From contig NZ_JAMWZB010000009.1 in assembly GCF_024305035.1 (NCBI RefSeq), positions 1 to 64,000 of the forward strand: a stretch of 64,000 bases of DNA, in the 5' to 3' direction. Positions 1 through 9,355 of the stretch are shown here, piece after piece. Numbering within the stretch: the first letter of the stretch is position 1; every line of letters starts with the position of its first letter. A program made the translations under genes and the position numbers. The notes under the pieces are model-generated. The model did no database searches, was not told where the DNA came from, and worked only from the letters and a program-made list of their open reading frames with translations. Origin of the DNA: Algoriphagus sp. (GTDB taxonomy: Bacteria > Bacteroidota > Bacteroidia > Cytophagales > Cyclobacteriaceae).

Positions 1-127
1 TTTTTAATTGACCTGGATTAATCCGTCTCGGATAGTCCAAGCTGTTTCTTTTTCCCTTAGCCAATAAATTCCGGCCTTTGTCAGCAACATCCTTGCTGTT
101 TTTGAGTTGACATAAAAAAGTCATACC

Positions 128-601
128 ATGAAAAAGATCAAACCTGAACTTATTGCTGCAATCGAGCGAACGGCAAAAAAACTAAAAGATGGAGCAGCTT
201 ATCAATGGGGACATATGGGCGCTTGCAACTGTGGGAATCTAGCCCAAGAATTAACTTACCTGAGTAAAGCAGAAATTCACCGCTATGCCATGGAGCGTTC
301 CGGGGACTGGAACGATCAGTTGTTGGAATTTTGTCCCAGTAGTGGATATCCCTTGGATTTAATCATTGAAAAAATGCTTGATTACGGGTTAAGCCTTGAT
401 GACCTCCGCCATCTAGAGCGTTTGTCTTCCCCGGAAGTTCTTCAAGCCATTCCATTTGAGCGGAGAAATTCGCTGAGCAAAAACAGCAAAGAAGACGTTA
501 TCCTTTACCTTCAAACTTGGGCTAAATTACTGACCAATCAATGGGCTACGGCACAACAAATTGAAGATTTGTCCTTGGCTGAAAAAAAATTAGCGGACTA
601 G
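128..601 (+). CDS. conserved hypothetical protein
   Basis: 157-aa ORF from ATG with non-repetitive, protein-like composition; family not recognised. Confidence 0.7.
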   Translation: MKKIKPELIAAIERTAKKLKDGAAYQWGHMGACNCGNLAQELTYLSKAEIHRYAMERSGDWNDQLLEFCPSSGYPLDLIIEKMLDYGLSLDDLRHLERLSSPEVLQAIPFERRNSLSKNSKEDVILYLQTWAKLLTNQWATAQQIEDLSLAEKKLAD

Positions 602-670
602 ATATTGCGCTAATTGATTTTTTAATTTATTTCGTGTTGTCAATACTAAATAACCGATTTAAAGACCACT

Positions 671-859
671 ATGGAGGATTTTGAAGAAGATTTCGACGAA
701 TTTGATGACTTCGAAGATGAGGACGATTTCGAGTCTGAATTTGAAGATGATTATGATTTGGACGAGGAAAACGAATTTGTGGATGACAACATCATGGATT
801 TTGATGAAGATGACGAATTCGAAGATGATTTGGAGGACGATTTCGAGGATGATTTGTAA
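671..859 (+). CDS. hyper-acidic low-complexity small protein (D/E/F-rich)
   Basis: 62-aa ORF; 24 D + 17 E + 10 F by manual count, no K/R/H; ATG preceded by a short AT-rich leader after the 128-601 gene. Confidence 0.55.
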   Translation: MEDFEEDFDEFDDFEDEDDFESEFEDDYDLDEENEFVDDNIMDFDEDDEFEDDLEDDFEDDL

Positions 860-948
860 TAATTTCAGAGTCGATGGGCCTGTGACTTGGTAAATTCCCG
901 CTTTGAATTTATCTTCGGGCACTCATTTAGACATTAAAAGATCAAATC

Positions 949-1098
949 ATGATTTTACTAGATATCTTCAGTTCACCCATCGCCTCAGGAGCTCAGTTAT
1001 TTATTTTAATAGTTTGTATCCTAATCGGTTTAGGAGCAGGACTTTCTGCAATAGATGCTCGGAGCACCTTTTCCAAGAGCAAGAAAAATAATCATTGA
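949..1098 (+). CDS. small single-pass membrane protein (49 aa, below ORF-track cutoff)
   Basis: ATG-TGA translation MILLDIFSSPIASGAQLFILIVCILIGLGAGLSAIDARSTFSKSKKNNH; hydrophobic segment with polar/basic tail; followed directly by a rho-independent terminator. Confidence 0.55.
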   Translation: MILLDIFSSPIASGAQLFILIVCILIGLGAGLSAIDARSTFSKSKKNNH

Positions 1099-1114
1099 TC
1101 AATTCAAAAAACTT

Positions 1115-1144
1115 AAAAAGGAGACTAAACAGTCTCCTTTTTTT
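1115..1144 (+). terminator. rho-independent terminator
   Basis: GGAGACT-aaac-AGTCTCC stem with flanking A-tract and T-tract. Confidence 0.8.
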
Positions 1145-1159
1145 ATATCCATCGTTTAA

Positions 1160-1591
1160 ATGAAAGCACAAAACTTCGAGAATCACGCGCGTTACTACCT
1201 CTTTCATCATTTTGTCCTAACTCCGCTCACGTTGATTTACTTGGGGTACACCCTGTATACCATCAACCAGCATGAGTCTGTAAGTGAGGCCATTCAGTCG
1301 CTTCTTTTGGCCGTAATCCTGTTACTTATACCCCTTCTTTCCAGAATTTATGCACTCAAAAACCAAAACCGGATCATCGTGATGGAAATGCGACAACGCT
1401 ACTTTGAATTGACCGGAAAGCGATTTGAGCCAAAGGAACAGAAGCTGAAAACGGGTCAAATCATCGCTTTACGTTTTGCCTCTGATGAAGAATTAATTCC
1501 ACTTATGGAACAGGCAATTCTGGAAAACTTGACGAACAAAGCGATCAAAAGAGCCATCAAAAACTGGAGACCTGACTACCGGAGAGTCTAA
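1160..1591 (+). CDS. DUF6526-like membrane protein
   Basis: 143 aa, two hydrophobic helices, ends NWRPDYRRV; matches remembered DUF6526 pattern. Confidence 0.65.
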   Translation: MKAQNFENHARYYLFHHFVLTPLTLIYLGYTLYTINQHESVSEAIQSLLLAVILLLIPLLSRIYALKNQNRIIVMEMRQRYFELTGKRFEPKEQKLKTGQIIALRFASDEELIPLMEQAILENLTNKAIKRAIKNWRPDYRRV

Positions 1592-2685
1592 ACTCGCCAC
1601 TCTTTTTCCAAAGCCTGAATCAACTTTTTTTTGGCAATTTCTTTCACATCAGGGTCAGAAAAATCTAATTCGGGAAGCCTAATCACCTGATCAAATCCGG
1701 CTGATAGCGCTTCGGCTCCCGAGCTAATCAGAGCGATTTTTTTTCGATGGGATTTCGCCATTTTCAAGAGCTCAAAACAGGCCTTTCCCCCACTCGACTG
1801 GGCATCATACTTTCCCTCTCCAGTGATGATCCAATCGGCTTGTTGAATTGCACTTTCTAATTGAGTCAACTCAAAGAAATAGTTGGATCCAAAATGAATT
1901 TGAACGGGGAAAAAGAAACTCAAACCCAACGCAATTCCTCCAGCTGCTCCAAATCCCTTTTGATCGATGAAATTCCTTTTGACTTTCTTTCTCATCAGAT
2001 CAATGTTGCTTTGGCATTGCCTTTCAAAGGCTTCCTCATCCTGCGGCTTCAATCCCTTTTGCGCCCCAAAAACAGAAATGGCACCCTGAGAACCTAAAAA
2101 GTAATTGTTCACGTCACAAAGGCAGGTGAACTTGATCGTTGGCTTGGTCGGAATCAGCTGAATAAAACGGGCATTTTTACCAAACTGACTGGTAAATGGA
2201 ATCAATTCTCTCCCCTTATCATCTAAAAAAATACAGCCCAAAGCATGTAACATACCCATCCCCAGGTCAATGGTGGCACTGCCTCCCAAACCCAATACAA
2301 GCTCCTTGGCACCTAATTCAGTGGCTTTTCGAATTAAAAGCCCCGTACCAAAGGTCGATGTAATCCAGGGGTCTTTTTCAAATTCTTTTAAAACACCAAT
2401 ACCCGAGGCTGAAGAAACATCCAAATAAGCCATTTTGGATTTAGGATCAACTCCGAGATTTGCACAGATCGGCCTTCCCAGTACATCCAAAGTCCAAATG
2501 GAATGACGTTCCAGCTTTAAATAGTGACTGATCAACTGGCATGTTCCGTCCCCACCATCCGCAATGGGATGCAATGAAACTTGGGCACTCGGGGCCTTTT
2601 TTAAAATCACCTGCTCGATGATACTCCCAGCTTCAGAGGCGCTCAGGGTACCTTTAAAAGCATTAGGAGCAATCAGAATTTTCAT
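1588..2685 (-). CDS. glycerate kinase (GK-I / GlxK-like family)
   Basis: MKILIAPNAFKGTLSASEAG start, IADGGDGT and LGLGGSATIDLGMGMLHALG motifs. Confidence 0.93.
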   Translation of the reverse strand: MKILIAPNAFKGTLSASEAGSIIEQVILKKAPSAQVSLHPIADGGDGTCQLISHYLKLERHSIWTLDVLGRPICANLGVDPKSKMAYLDVSSASGIGVLKEFEKDPWITSTFGTGLLIRKATELGAKELVLGLGGSATIDLGMGMLHALGCIFLDDKGRELIPFTSQFGKNARFIQLIPTKPTIKFTCLCDVNNYFLGSQGAISVFGAQKGLKPQDEEAFERQCQSNIDLMRKKVKRNFIDQKGFGAAGGIALGLSFFFPVQIHFGSNYFFELTQLESAIQQADWIITGEGKYDAQSSGGKACFELLKMAKSHRKKIALISSGAEALSAGFDQVIRLPELDFSDPDVKEIAKKKLIQALEKEWRV

Positions 2686-4034
2686 TTTTCCGCCTTCATC
2701 CGATTGAAATAATCATGGTAGGCCGCTTTTACTTTAGGAGCCAGATAAATGGTGGAAATCATTGTCGGAATGGCCATGATGGCATACATCCCATCGACCA
2801 AACTCACCACTACTTCCAAAGAGGCCACCGCACCGACCACAATGGTAATCAAGTAGAAGTAATTGTAATAATTTGCCTTTTCTGCACCAAATAAATAATT
2901 AAAACACTTATGCCCGTAGTAGGAATAGGTAAACATGGTGGATAAAGCAAAAATCAAAACGGCCAACATCAAAAGGTACTTACCGATTCCTGGAAGAGCG
3001 GTTTCAAAGGCATTCAGGGTCAATCGGACGCCATCTGCCTCGGTGCTTTGCCATACGCCTGTGAGCATAATTACTAAAGCGGTTAAGGTACAAACCACCA
3101 CGGTATCGATAAAGGGGCCCAACATGGCAATCAATCCCTCACGGATAGGTTCTCTATTTTTAGAAGCCCCATGAACCATGGGTGCAGTACCGATTCCAGC
3201 CTCATTGGAAAATGCAGCTCTTCGTGCTCCGGTAATAATCACGGCCCCTACCACACCTCCTGCGGCAGCCTCGCCGGTGAAGGCATCAGTAACGATCTTT
3301 AAAAGCATTTCAGGAACATCTCCCACATATTTGAATACAATGATGAGGACAGACACAAAATATAAGCCCACCATAAAAGGGACCAACTTAGAAGCGACAG
3401 TAGCAATTCGCTGAATACCTCCTAGAATGACAATGGCAACCAAAACCATCATGGTTATGCCGATGATCCATTTGGTTGTTTCCCCTGTAGAAATACCCGA
3501 AGGCTCAAGCATCACCGCCCGAAATACAGCCGATAGCTGATTGGCTTGAAATATCGCCAAAAGGCCTATCACCCCAGCCACGCAGAAAATCACCGAAAGG
3601 AATTTCCATTTTTTCCCCATTCCTTCTTCGATCACATACATGGGACCTCCTTGGACTACCCCGGCAGAATCTTTTCCCCGATACATAATCGAAAGACTAC
3701 AGCTGTAAAATTTGGTAGCCATCCCAACAAAAGCCGAAACCCACATCCAAAAAATGGCACCTGGACCTCCCATATTGATCGCAATGGCTACCCCACTGAT
3801 ATTACCCAAGCCTACCGTTGCGGCAATGGCAGCAGATAAGGCCTGAAAAGAGGTGATCTGACCCGGAGCCAAATCATCATCGTATTTTCCACTTAGCAAA
3901 CCAATGGCATGACCGATTTTTCGAAAAGGAACAAATCCAGAGTGAATTAAAAGAATCAATCCCCCACCCATTAGTAACAATAACATCGGTGTGCCCCAAA
4001 TCCAGTTGGCAAAATAAATTATAATGTCTCCCAT
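2682..4034 (-). CDS. sodium:alanine symporter family (AGCS) transporter
   Basis: multi-TM, GGPMYVIEEGMGKKW, FSNEAGIGTAPMVHGA motif; stop overlaps glycerate kinase start (TCAT on + strand). Confidence 0.93.
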   Translation of the reverse strand: MGDIIIYFANWIWGTPMLLLLMGGGLILLIHSGFVPFRKIGHAIGLLSGKYDDDLAPGQITSFQALSAAIAATVGLGNISGVAIAINMGGPGAIFWMWVSAFVGMATKFYSCSLSIMYRGKDSAGVVQGGPMYVIEEGMGKKWKFLSVIFCVAGVIGLLAIFQANQLSAVFRAVMLEPSGISTGETTKWIIGITMMVLVAIVILGGIQRIATVASKLVPFMVGLYFVSVLIIVFKYVGDVPEMLLKIVTDAFTGEAAAGGVVGAVIITGARRAAFSNEAGIGTAPMVHGASKNREPIREGLIAMLGPFIDTVVVCTLTALVIMLTGVWQSTEADGVRLTLNAFETALPGIGKYLLMLAVLIFALSTMFTYSYYGHKCFNYLFGAEKANYYNYFYLITIVVGAVASLEVVVSLVDGMYAIMAIPTMISTIYLAPKVKAAYHDYFNRMKAEK

Positions 4035-4181
4035 TGATCAGGTAATAGAATTAGCGTTTAATTTTCGATTTAACTTCCATATTACTGCATTTTTGACAAA
4101 AATCATCGAATTCAGGATACTTTGACCAATAAAAAAACCCGACAGACTCCTTGTCCATCGGGTGTATTTCTTCTAAGGCCT

Positions 4182-5795
4182 TTATTCCCAATCCACTAAA
4201 GGGGATTTATAAAACCCAATGCCTTGATTGTCCCAACGCTTGCCCATCACTCGGATCCGAGATTGAAAGCTTTCCCAATTCCGGGTTGAGGCAGGACTCC
4301 ATGCCACTTCGGCCGAGGCAGCTATCCGGGGAAAAACCAGGTATTCCATATCGGCTCTGTTTTCCACTGTTTCTGTCCAAAGTGGTGCTTCTACGCCTAG
4401 GATACTGGGTTTCGAAATTCCCGATACATACGTGGCCGGATCCCACAAATAGGCAGAGTCCAATTCAATATAAGCTGCCCAATGCAGGCCGATTCGGGTA
4501 GTGGAATCATATTGCATGTCCAGATAGGCCTTTTTGGCAGGAGACATAAGGACTTTATTGCCCTGGGCTACAGCTAGTTTGGCATTTTCCTCCAGCGCCC
4601 AAAATTGGGCAACGTTCCCTTCCAGCAGTTCACTTGTCGCCACTTCATCCCAGCCGATGCTAATTTTACCGTGTTCTTTGACAATTTGTTGGGCACGTTC
4701 AATGAAATACACGTAATCCTCCTTGGCAGTTACATGGGACTCATCCCCTCCAATGTGAAAATAAGGTCCGGGCGTAATTTGAGAAATCTCCCGAACCACA
4801 TCTTCAATAAACGCATAGGTCAAATCCAAGTCTGTATCCAATGTGCTAAAGCCTACTTCGGTTCCGGTGTAAAGCTCCGCAGCTTCCCGAGTAATATTGG
4901 AGCCTTTAAATTCATCTTCGGCTTTCTCCACTGTTTTGGTGACCGTCTCATAATCCCCATCAGGAAGATTGATTCCTGGATTTAGCTCCCCATAGGATGC
5001 TAAAATCGCATTGGTATGTCCGGGCATGTCTATTTCTGGCACGATGGTGATAAACCGCTCGGCTGCATAGCGGACAATTTCCTTGTAATCTTCTTGGGTA
5101 TAAAAACCACCTTCTCCGCCACCCACTTCGGTTTGAGCACCGATTTGGGTTAACTTGGGCCAAGACTTGATTTCAATTCGCCAGCCTTGATCATCGGAAA
5201 GGTGGAGATGCAGGTAATTGAGTTTCAAATTTGCCATTTGGTCCAAATAATGTTTGACGTCTTCGACTGAAAAAAAGTGTCGAGACACATCCAGCATTGA
5301 CCCCCGGTAAGCATAAGCGGGTTGATCTTGGATTTGACCGGCTGGAATCTCCACGGCATTCAAGCCGGTATTTTCTGCAAAAATTTCTACCGGCATGGCT
5401 TGGAGCAGCGTTTGTACACCATAGAAAATTCCCGAAGGAGAATTTGCAGAGATCAAAAGCTCATCTTCCTTAATAGTCAGCTCATACGATTCATCTGCTG
5501 AATCATTTCCATTGAGCTGAAATTTGATGGCTCCAGATTCGGTGCCCACTTCCAGTTTAAACCCTAATGACCTTGCAATTTGCTCATTAAAATAATCGGC
5601 GATCCCTGCTAGACGTTCGTCATTGGTTGAGAGTTGAATTCCCTGTTCGGCAGTTAACCTAAATGAGCCTGAACTAGAGGACACCTGTACTGGATGGGGA
5701 ACAAAACCGCGTTCGGAGAGCTCATTTTTCGATTTGTTGCAAGCAAACATCGATAAGGAAAAGCCTAGAGCAACCAGTGCGTATAAATTCTTCAT
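4182..5795 (-). CDS. GH20 beta-N-acetylhexosaminidase lipoprotein
   Basis: lipobox SMFAC; LDVSRHFFSVEDVKHYLDQMANLKLNYLHLHLSDDQGWRIEIKSWPKLT and HIGGDES motifs. Confidence 0.93.
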   Translation of the reverse strand: MKNLYALVALGFSLSMFACNKSKNELSERGFVPHPVQVSSSSGSFRLTAEQGIQLSTNDERLAGIADYFNEQIARSLGFKLEVGTESGAIKFQLNGNDSADESYELTIKEDELLISANSPSGIFYGVQTLLQAMPVEIFAENTGLNAVEIPAGQIQDQPAYAYRGSMLDVSRHFFSVEDVKHYLDQMANLKLNYLHLHLSDDQGWRIEIKSWPKLTQIGAQTEVGGGEGGFYTQEDYKEIVRYAAERFITIVPEIDMPGHTNAILASYGELNPGINLPDGDYETVTKTVEKAEDEFKGSNITREAAELYTGTEVGFSTLDTDLDLTYAFIEDVVREISQITPGPYFHIGGDESHVTAKEDYVYFIERAQQIVKEHGKISIGWDEVATSELLEGNVAQFWALEENAKLAVAQGNKVLMSPAKKAYLDMQYDSTTRIGLHWAAYIELDSAYLWDPATYVSGISKPSILGVEAPLWTETVENRADMEYLVFPRIAASAEVAWSPASTRNWESFQSRIRVMGKRWDNQGIGFYKSPLVDWE

Positions 5796-5860
5796 TTGTC
5801 TTTTGGGTGTTGGTAATTGGGTAAACTTAATTCAAATTTTTAAGAATCTTTTTTTTACTC

Positions 5861-6037
5861 CTAAAAATATTTAAAAAAGAAAGCCTTAAGCGCCCAAATG
5901 GTTTTTGGGTAGAAGTCCTTGGCAGCTACCCGAAAACCTTTGGTCACATTTTTCAACGAGTCCATCGGTAAATAAAAAGATTTTGATAATTTGAAACAGG
6001 AATTGTTCTCCGGATGAATCTTGGGAAAATCTAGCAT
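5861..6037 (-). CDS. unannotated small ORF (58 aa, below ORF-track cutoff)
   Basis: ATG preceded by AGAGGA; translates MLDFPKIHPENNSCFKLSKSFYLPMDSLKNVTKGFRVAAKDFYPKTIWALKAFFFKYF*; sits upstream of the GH20 gene on the same strand. Confidence 0.45.
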   Translation of the reverse strand: MLDFPKIHPENNSCFKLSKSFYLPMDSLKNVTKGFRVAAKDFYPKTIWALKAFFFKYF

Positions 6038-6201
6038 TCCTCTAACTCAACCCTTCCTTTGAAAATTTAACGACTAAAACCTAGGCTTACTTACCTGAAC
6101 CTTCCGAGCTGAATTTAGATCCGCTCGTTTCGCATGGGTCGAGCCAGGGATAATCCAAAACCGTAAACTTTATTCCAATCATTTTCAATACAGTAATTAA
6201 C

Positions 6202-7659
6202 ATGAAAGAACATCAACCCCAATCAGGAAACTCGCGAAGAAACTTTATCAAAGGCTCTACCTTGGCCTTGGCCGGCTTTTACATTGTTCCCAGACATGTT
6301 TTAGGTGGACCGGGCTTTATCGCTCCCAGTGACCGCTTGAGAGTGGCGGGAATCGGAATCGGCGGAATGGGCTACAATGACGTAAGTGGAGTTTACCGAA
6401 GTGGAAAAGTGGATATGGTTGCCTTGTGCGATGTGGATGACACCCGAGGCAAACGTGCCCGAGAGGACCATCCCAAAGCTCCCTATTACAAAGATTTTCG
6501 GGTAATGCTGGAAAAGGAAGAAAAAAACATCGATGCGGTGACCGTCTCCACTCCTGATCACATGCATGCCGTCCAGGCAATGATGGCCATGAAGATGGGC
6601 AAACACGTCTATGTGCAAAAACCACTTTCCCATGATATTTATGAGGCAAGAATGCTCACCGAGGCAGCGGATCAATATCAAGTCGTTACCCAGATGGGAA
6701 ATCAGGGATCTTCTGGAGAGGGCGTTCGCAAAATGGTGGAATGGTACAATGCCGGATTGATCGGAGAGGCTACCAAAGTTTACTCTTGGACCAATCGTCC
6801 GGTATGGCCACAAGGAATTCCTTGGCCCCAAAATCCGGTTAGTCCGCCGGCCGATTTGGATTGGGACCTTTGGCTAGGTACCGCCCCGTACAAAGATTAT
6901 GTAGGCAACTTGGTTCCTTTCAATTGGCGAGGTTGGTGGGATTATGGCACTGGAGCCTTGGGCGACATGGCCTGCCATATTATGGAGCCTCCCTTCCGTG
7001 TGTTGGGCTTGGGCTATCCTAAATCTGCCGAATGCTCAGTAGGATCTGTTTATGTGGGGGAATTCCAACGGGGATATTTCCCGGACAGCTGCCCTCCTTC
7101 CTCACACATTACCTTAAGATTTGATCGTCCGGGTAAGGATGATTTGGAGTTTCACTGGATGGATGGTGGAATCCAGCCAATGCGCCCCGAAGAACTTGGT
7201 CCCAACGAACAAATGGGTGATGGAGGAAATGGGGTCATCATCGAAGGCACAAAAGGAAAAATGATGTGCTCCACCTATGGTGCCGATCCTAAATTATTAC
7301 CCACTTCAAGAACAGAAGAAGTCTCAGTCCCGGAAACCGAATACCGAGTTCCTGATGGAGATAGGGGCCACTACAACAATTGGGTAGAAGCCTGCATCGG
7401 CGGATATGGATCAAAGCAATACGATCAATTGAGTTCGCCTTTCTCTGTAGCCGGACCCTTGACCGAGTCCGTTTTAATGGGCAACCTAGCCATCCGAAGC
7501 TATGATTACCGGGTTCCCCGAGATGGAAATCCCGATCAGTTTGACTATCCGGGACGAGGAATTAAACTTGTCTGGGACGGCCCAAATATGAAGGTGACTA
7601 ATTTTGAACCGGCCAACCAATTTGTAAAGCGGGTGTATCGGGGCGATTTTACACTCTAA
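6202..7659 (+). CDS. Gfo/Idh/MocA family oxidoreductase with Tat-type signal
   Basis: SRRNFIKGSTLALAG Tat motif, GIGIGGMGYNDV Rossmann, KHVYVQKPLSHD (EKP-like) motif. Confidence 0.92.
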   Translation: MKEHQPQSGNSRRNFIKGSTLALAGFYIVPRHVLGGPGFIAPSDRLRVAGIGIGGMGYNDVSGVYRSGKVDMVALCDVDDTRGKRAREDHPKAPYYKDFRVMLEKEEKNIDAVTVSTPDHMHAVQAMMAMKMGKHVYVQKPLSHDIYEARMLTEAADQYQVVTQMGNQGSSGEGVRKMVEWYNAGLIGEATKVYSWTNRPVWPQGIPWPQNPVSPPADLDWDLWLGTAPYKDYVGNLVPFNWRGWWDYGTGALGDMACHIMEPPFRVLGLGYPKSAECSVGSVYVGEFQRGYFPDSCPPSSHITLRFDRPGKDDLEFHWMDGGIQPMRPEELGPNEQMGDGGNGVIIEGTKGKMMCSTYGADPKLLPTSRTEEVSVPETEYRVPDGDRGHYNNWVEACIGGYGSKQYDQLSSPFSVAGPLTESVLMGNLAIRSYDYRVPRDGNPDQFDYPGRGIKLVWDGPNMKVTNFEPANQFVKRVYRGDFTL

Positions 7660-7669
7660 ATTACAGGAT

Positions 7670-7703
7670 CAACAAAAAGGGGGCAGATGTCCCCTTTTTG
7701 TTG
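7670..7703. terminator. bidirectional rho-independent terminator
   Basis: 13-bp perfect stem CAACAAAAAGGGG/CCCCTTTTTGTTG between convergent genes. Confidence 0.85.
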
Positions 7704-7733
7704 ACATTCATTTAACCTAACCAGGAGTAAAAA

Positions 7734-9353
7734 TTAATTTTCGATGGTCAATTCAACCCTCCGATTTTTTGCACGACCGGCTTCAGTGGCATTGGAAGCA
7801 AGCGGCCGAGTCCCTCCCCAGCCAGCAATTCGGAGCCGCTCAAAAGGCACCCCAAGCGCTACCAAAAAATCCCGTACCGCTTCAGCTCTTTCCAAGGAAA
7901 GCGCTTTATTTAATCCGGGATCTCCTGCTCCGTCGGTGTGTCCACTGATTCGGACTTTAAACCCCTCACTTTGGTTTAAAACTGCTGCCAAACCGGTCAA
8001 AAAGGTGAGCGTCTCCTCTCCTTCCAGCTCCGCAGTTCCTCTTCTGAATTTCACTGCATCCAATAGGATATTTGCTCCTGGTTCTAATTTAGTCAGGCCA
8101 ATGACCACCGGTGTGTCGGGACGGAGAAGTGATTTGGAAATTAATTTGGGAAAATAGCCTGCTGCTTCCACACGAATTTCAGCGGATAATTTTTCAAGAG
8201 TCAGGTTTTGAGCATCCAAATTCTCAACTCCGTCTTCGCTTTGTTGGAAAAGCCTGAAATCAGAGATTTCAGATTTGGATTTTTCATCGATCACCGACAG
8301 TGTGATAGGAGAAACAGCTTCGCTTTTTTCATCCGATGTGAGTTTAACCTCCGGTATACCGATACTTAGTTGAGGGTATATCGGAATCAGTTGAGTGTCA
8401 GTTCTCTCTGCTTTATTCCCCATCCCCTCACGTTGACGGGAAGTGGACTCAGGGATCTGAAAATCAGCGGGGATTTCAAGGGGAACAGGAGTGCTGAAGG
8501 TGAGCAGGTCTGCAAAACCGTCAGAATTTTGAGTACTCGTCCAGACTACCTCATGGGAAGAAATAAAGGTCACCGAACTTTCCGAACCAGGGGAACTCAA
8601 TTGCTCCCATTTAACAGGTTTGGACCAATTCTGAAACGAATTATCCAAGGCTTTGGCAATAAAAATATCTTTCCCTTTTGCACCCGGGTGCATATTGGAG
8701 GCAAAATAAAGTTGATGGGTTTGGATATCAAAAAAGGGACTGACGTCCTGTCCAGGCGTATTGATTACTTGGCCGAGATGCAGTGGTTTGGACCAATTAA
8801 CCGGGCCGATTTTTTTACTGACATACAAGTCATCATTACCCAAGCTGAGCGGTCCCATCCCGGAAAAAAAAATAGCTTTTCCGTCTTTGGTCACCCGACC
8901 TTTGAAATCCCCTTTGATCTGATCCAAACCTTCCAGTTCAATTTGGCGAAGAAAATTCCAATCTGTTCCGAATTTTGAATATTGATACACCCCATTTCGG
9001 TCTTGGGCACGATGATATACCAACAGGGTCAGTACATCCTCCAAGCCCAAAGGAATATCGTATCCCTCGGTGCTCAAGTCGGGTCGATGCATCGCCTCCC
9101 CCCATATCCCCCTATCATCCCGTTGGGTCATCCAAATATCCCCAGGGTCCTTTTTACCTCCCAGATTCTCGGGGTGGAAAGCTCTGGAAAACAACAAGGT
9201 ATTGGAGCCGATCCAAATGGGATTTTGATCGTCTTGTGGACTATTTGCACCCGATAAACTTTTGACTTCCTGTGCAAAAATCCAAACTGGAAATAAAAAA
9301 GCAAGCAGTAGAGTACTGCCTGCTTTTTGGAAAACGTTCGCTAGTTTACTCAT
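7734..9353 (-). CDS. OmpA family protein with PD40 beta-propeller repeats
   Basis: signal peptide; C-terminal RISGHTDGAGDPGLNKALSLERAEAVRDFLVALGV...NRRVELTIEN OmpA domain; PD40-like 'ASNMHPGAKGKDIFIA' repeats. Confidence 0.9.
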   Translation of the reverse strand: MSKLANVFQKAGSTLLLAFLFPVWIFAQEVKSLSGANSPQDDQNPIWIGSNTLLFSRAFHPENLGGKKDPGDIWMTQRDDRGIWGEAMHRPDLSTEGYDIPLGLEDVLTLLVYHRAQDRNGVYQYSKFGTDWNFLRQIELEGLDQIKGDFKGRVTKDGKAIFFSGMGPLSLGNDDLYVSKKIGPVNWSKPLHLGQVINTPGQDVSPFFDIQTHQLYFASNMHPGAKGKDIFIAKALDNSFQNWSKPVKWEQLSSPGSESSVTFISSHEVVWTSTQNSDGFADLLTFSTPVPLEIPADFQIPESTSRQREGMGNKAERTDTQLIPIYPQLSIGIPEVKLTSDEKSEAVSPITLSVIDEKSKSEISDFRLFQQSEDGVENLDAQNLTLEKLSAEIRVEAAGYFPKLISKSLLRPDTPVVIGLTKLEPGANILLDAVKFRRGTAELEGEETLTFLTGLAAVLNQSEGFKVRISGHTDGAGDPGLNKALSLERAEAVRDFLVALGVPFERLRIAGWGGTRPLASNATEAGRAKNRRVELTIEN

Positions 9354-9355
9354 CT

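Noticed and set aside
659-922. 87-aa minus-strand ORF opposite the acidic gene
   Set aside because: I/V/F-rich antisense shadow of the GAA/GAT-repeat coding strand; no independent coding signal
6301-6831. 176-aa antisense ORF inside the Gfo/Idh/MocA gene
   Set aside because: His/Gly-rich shadow ORF opposite a strongly supported CDS
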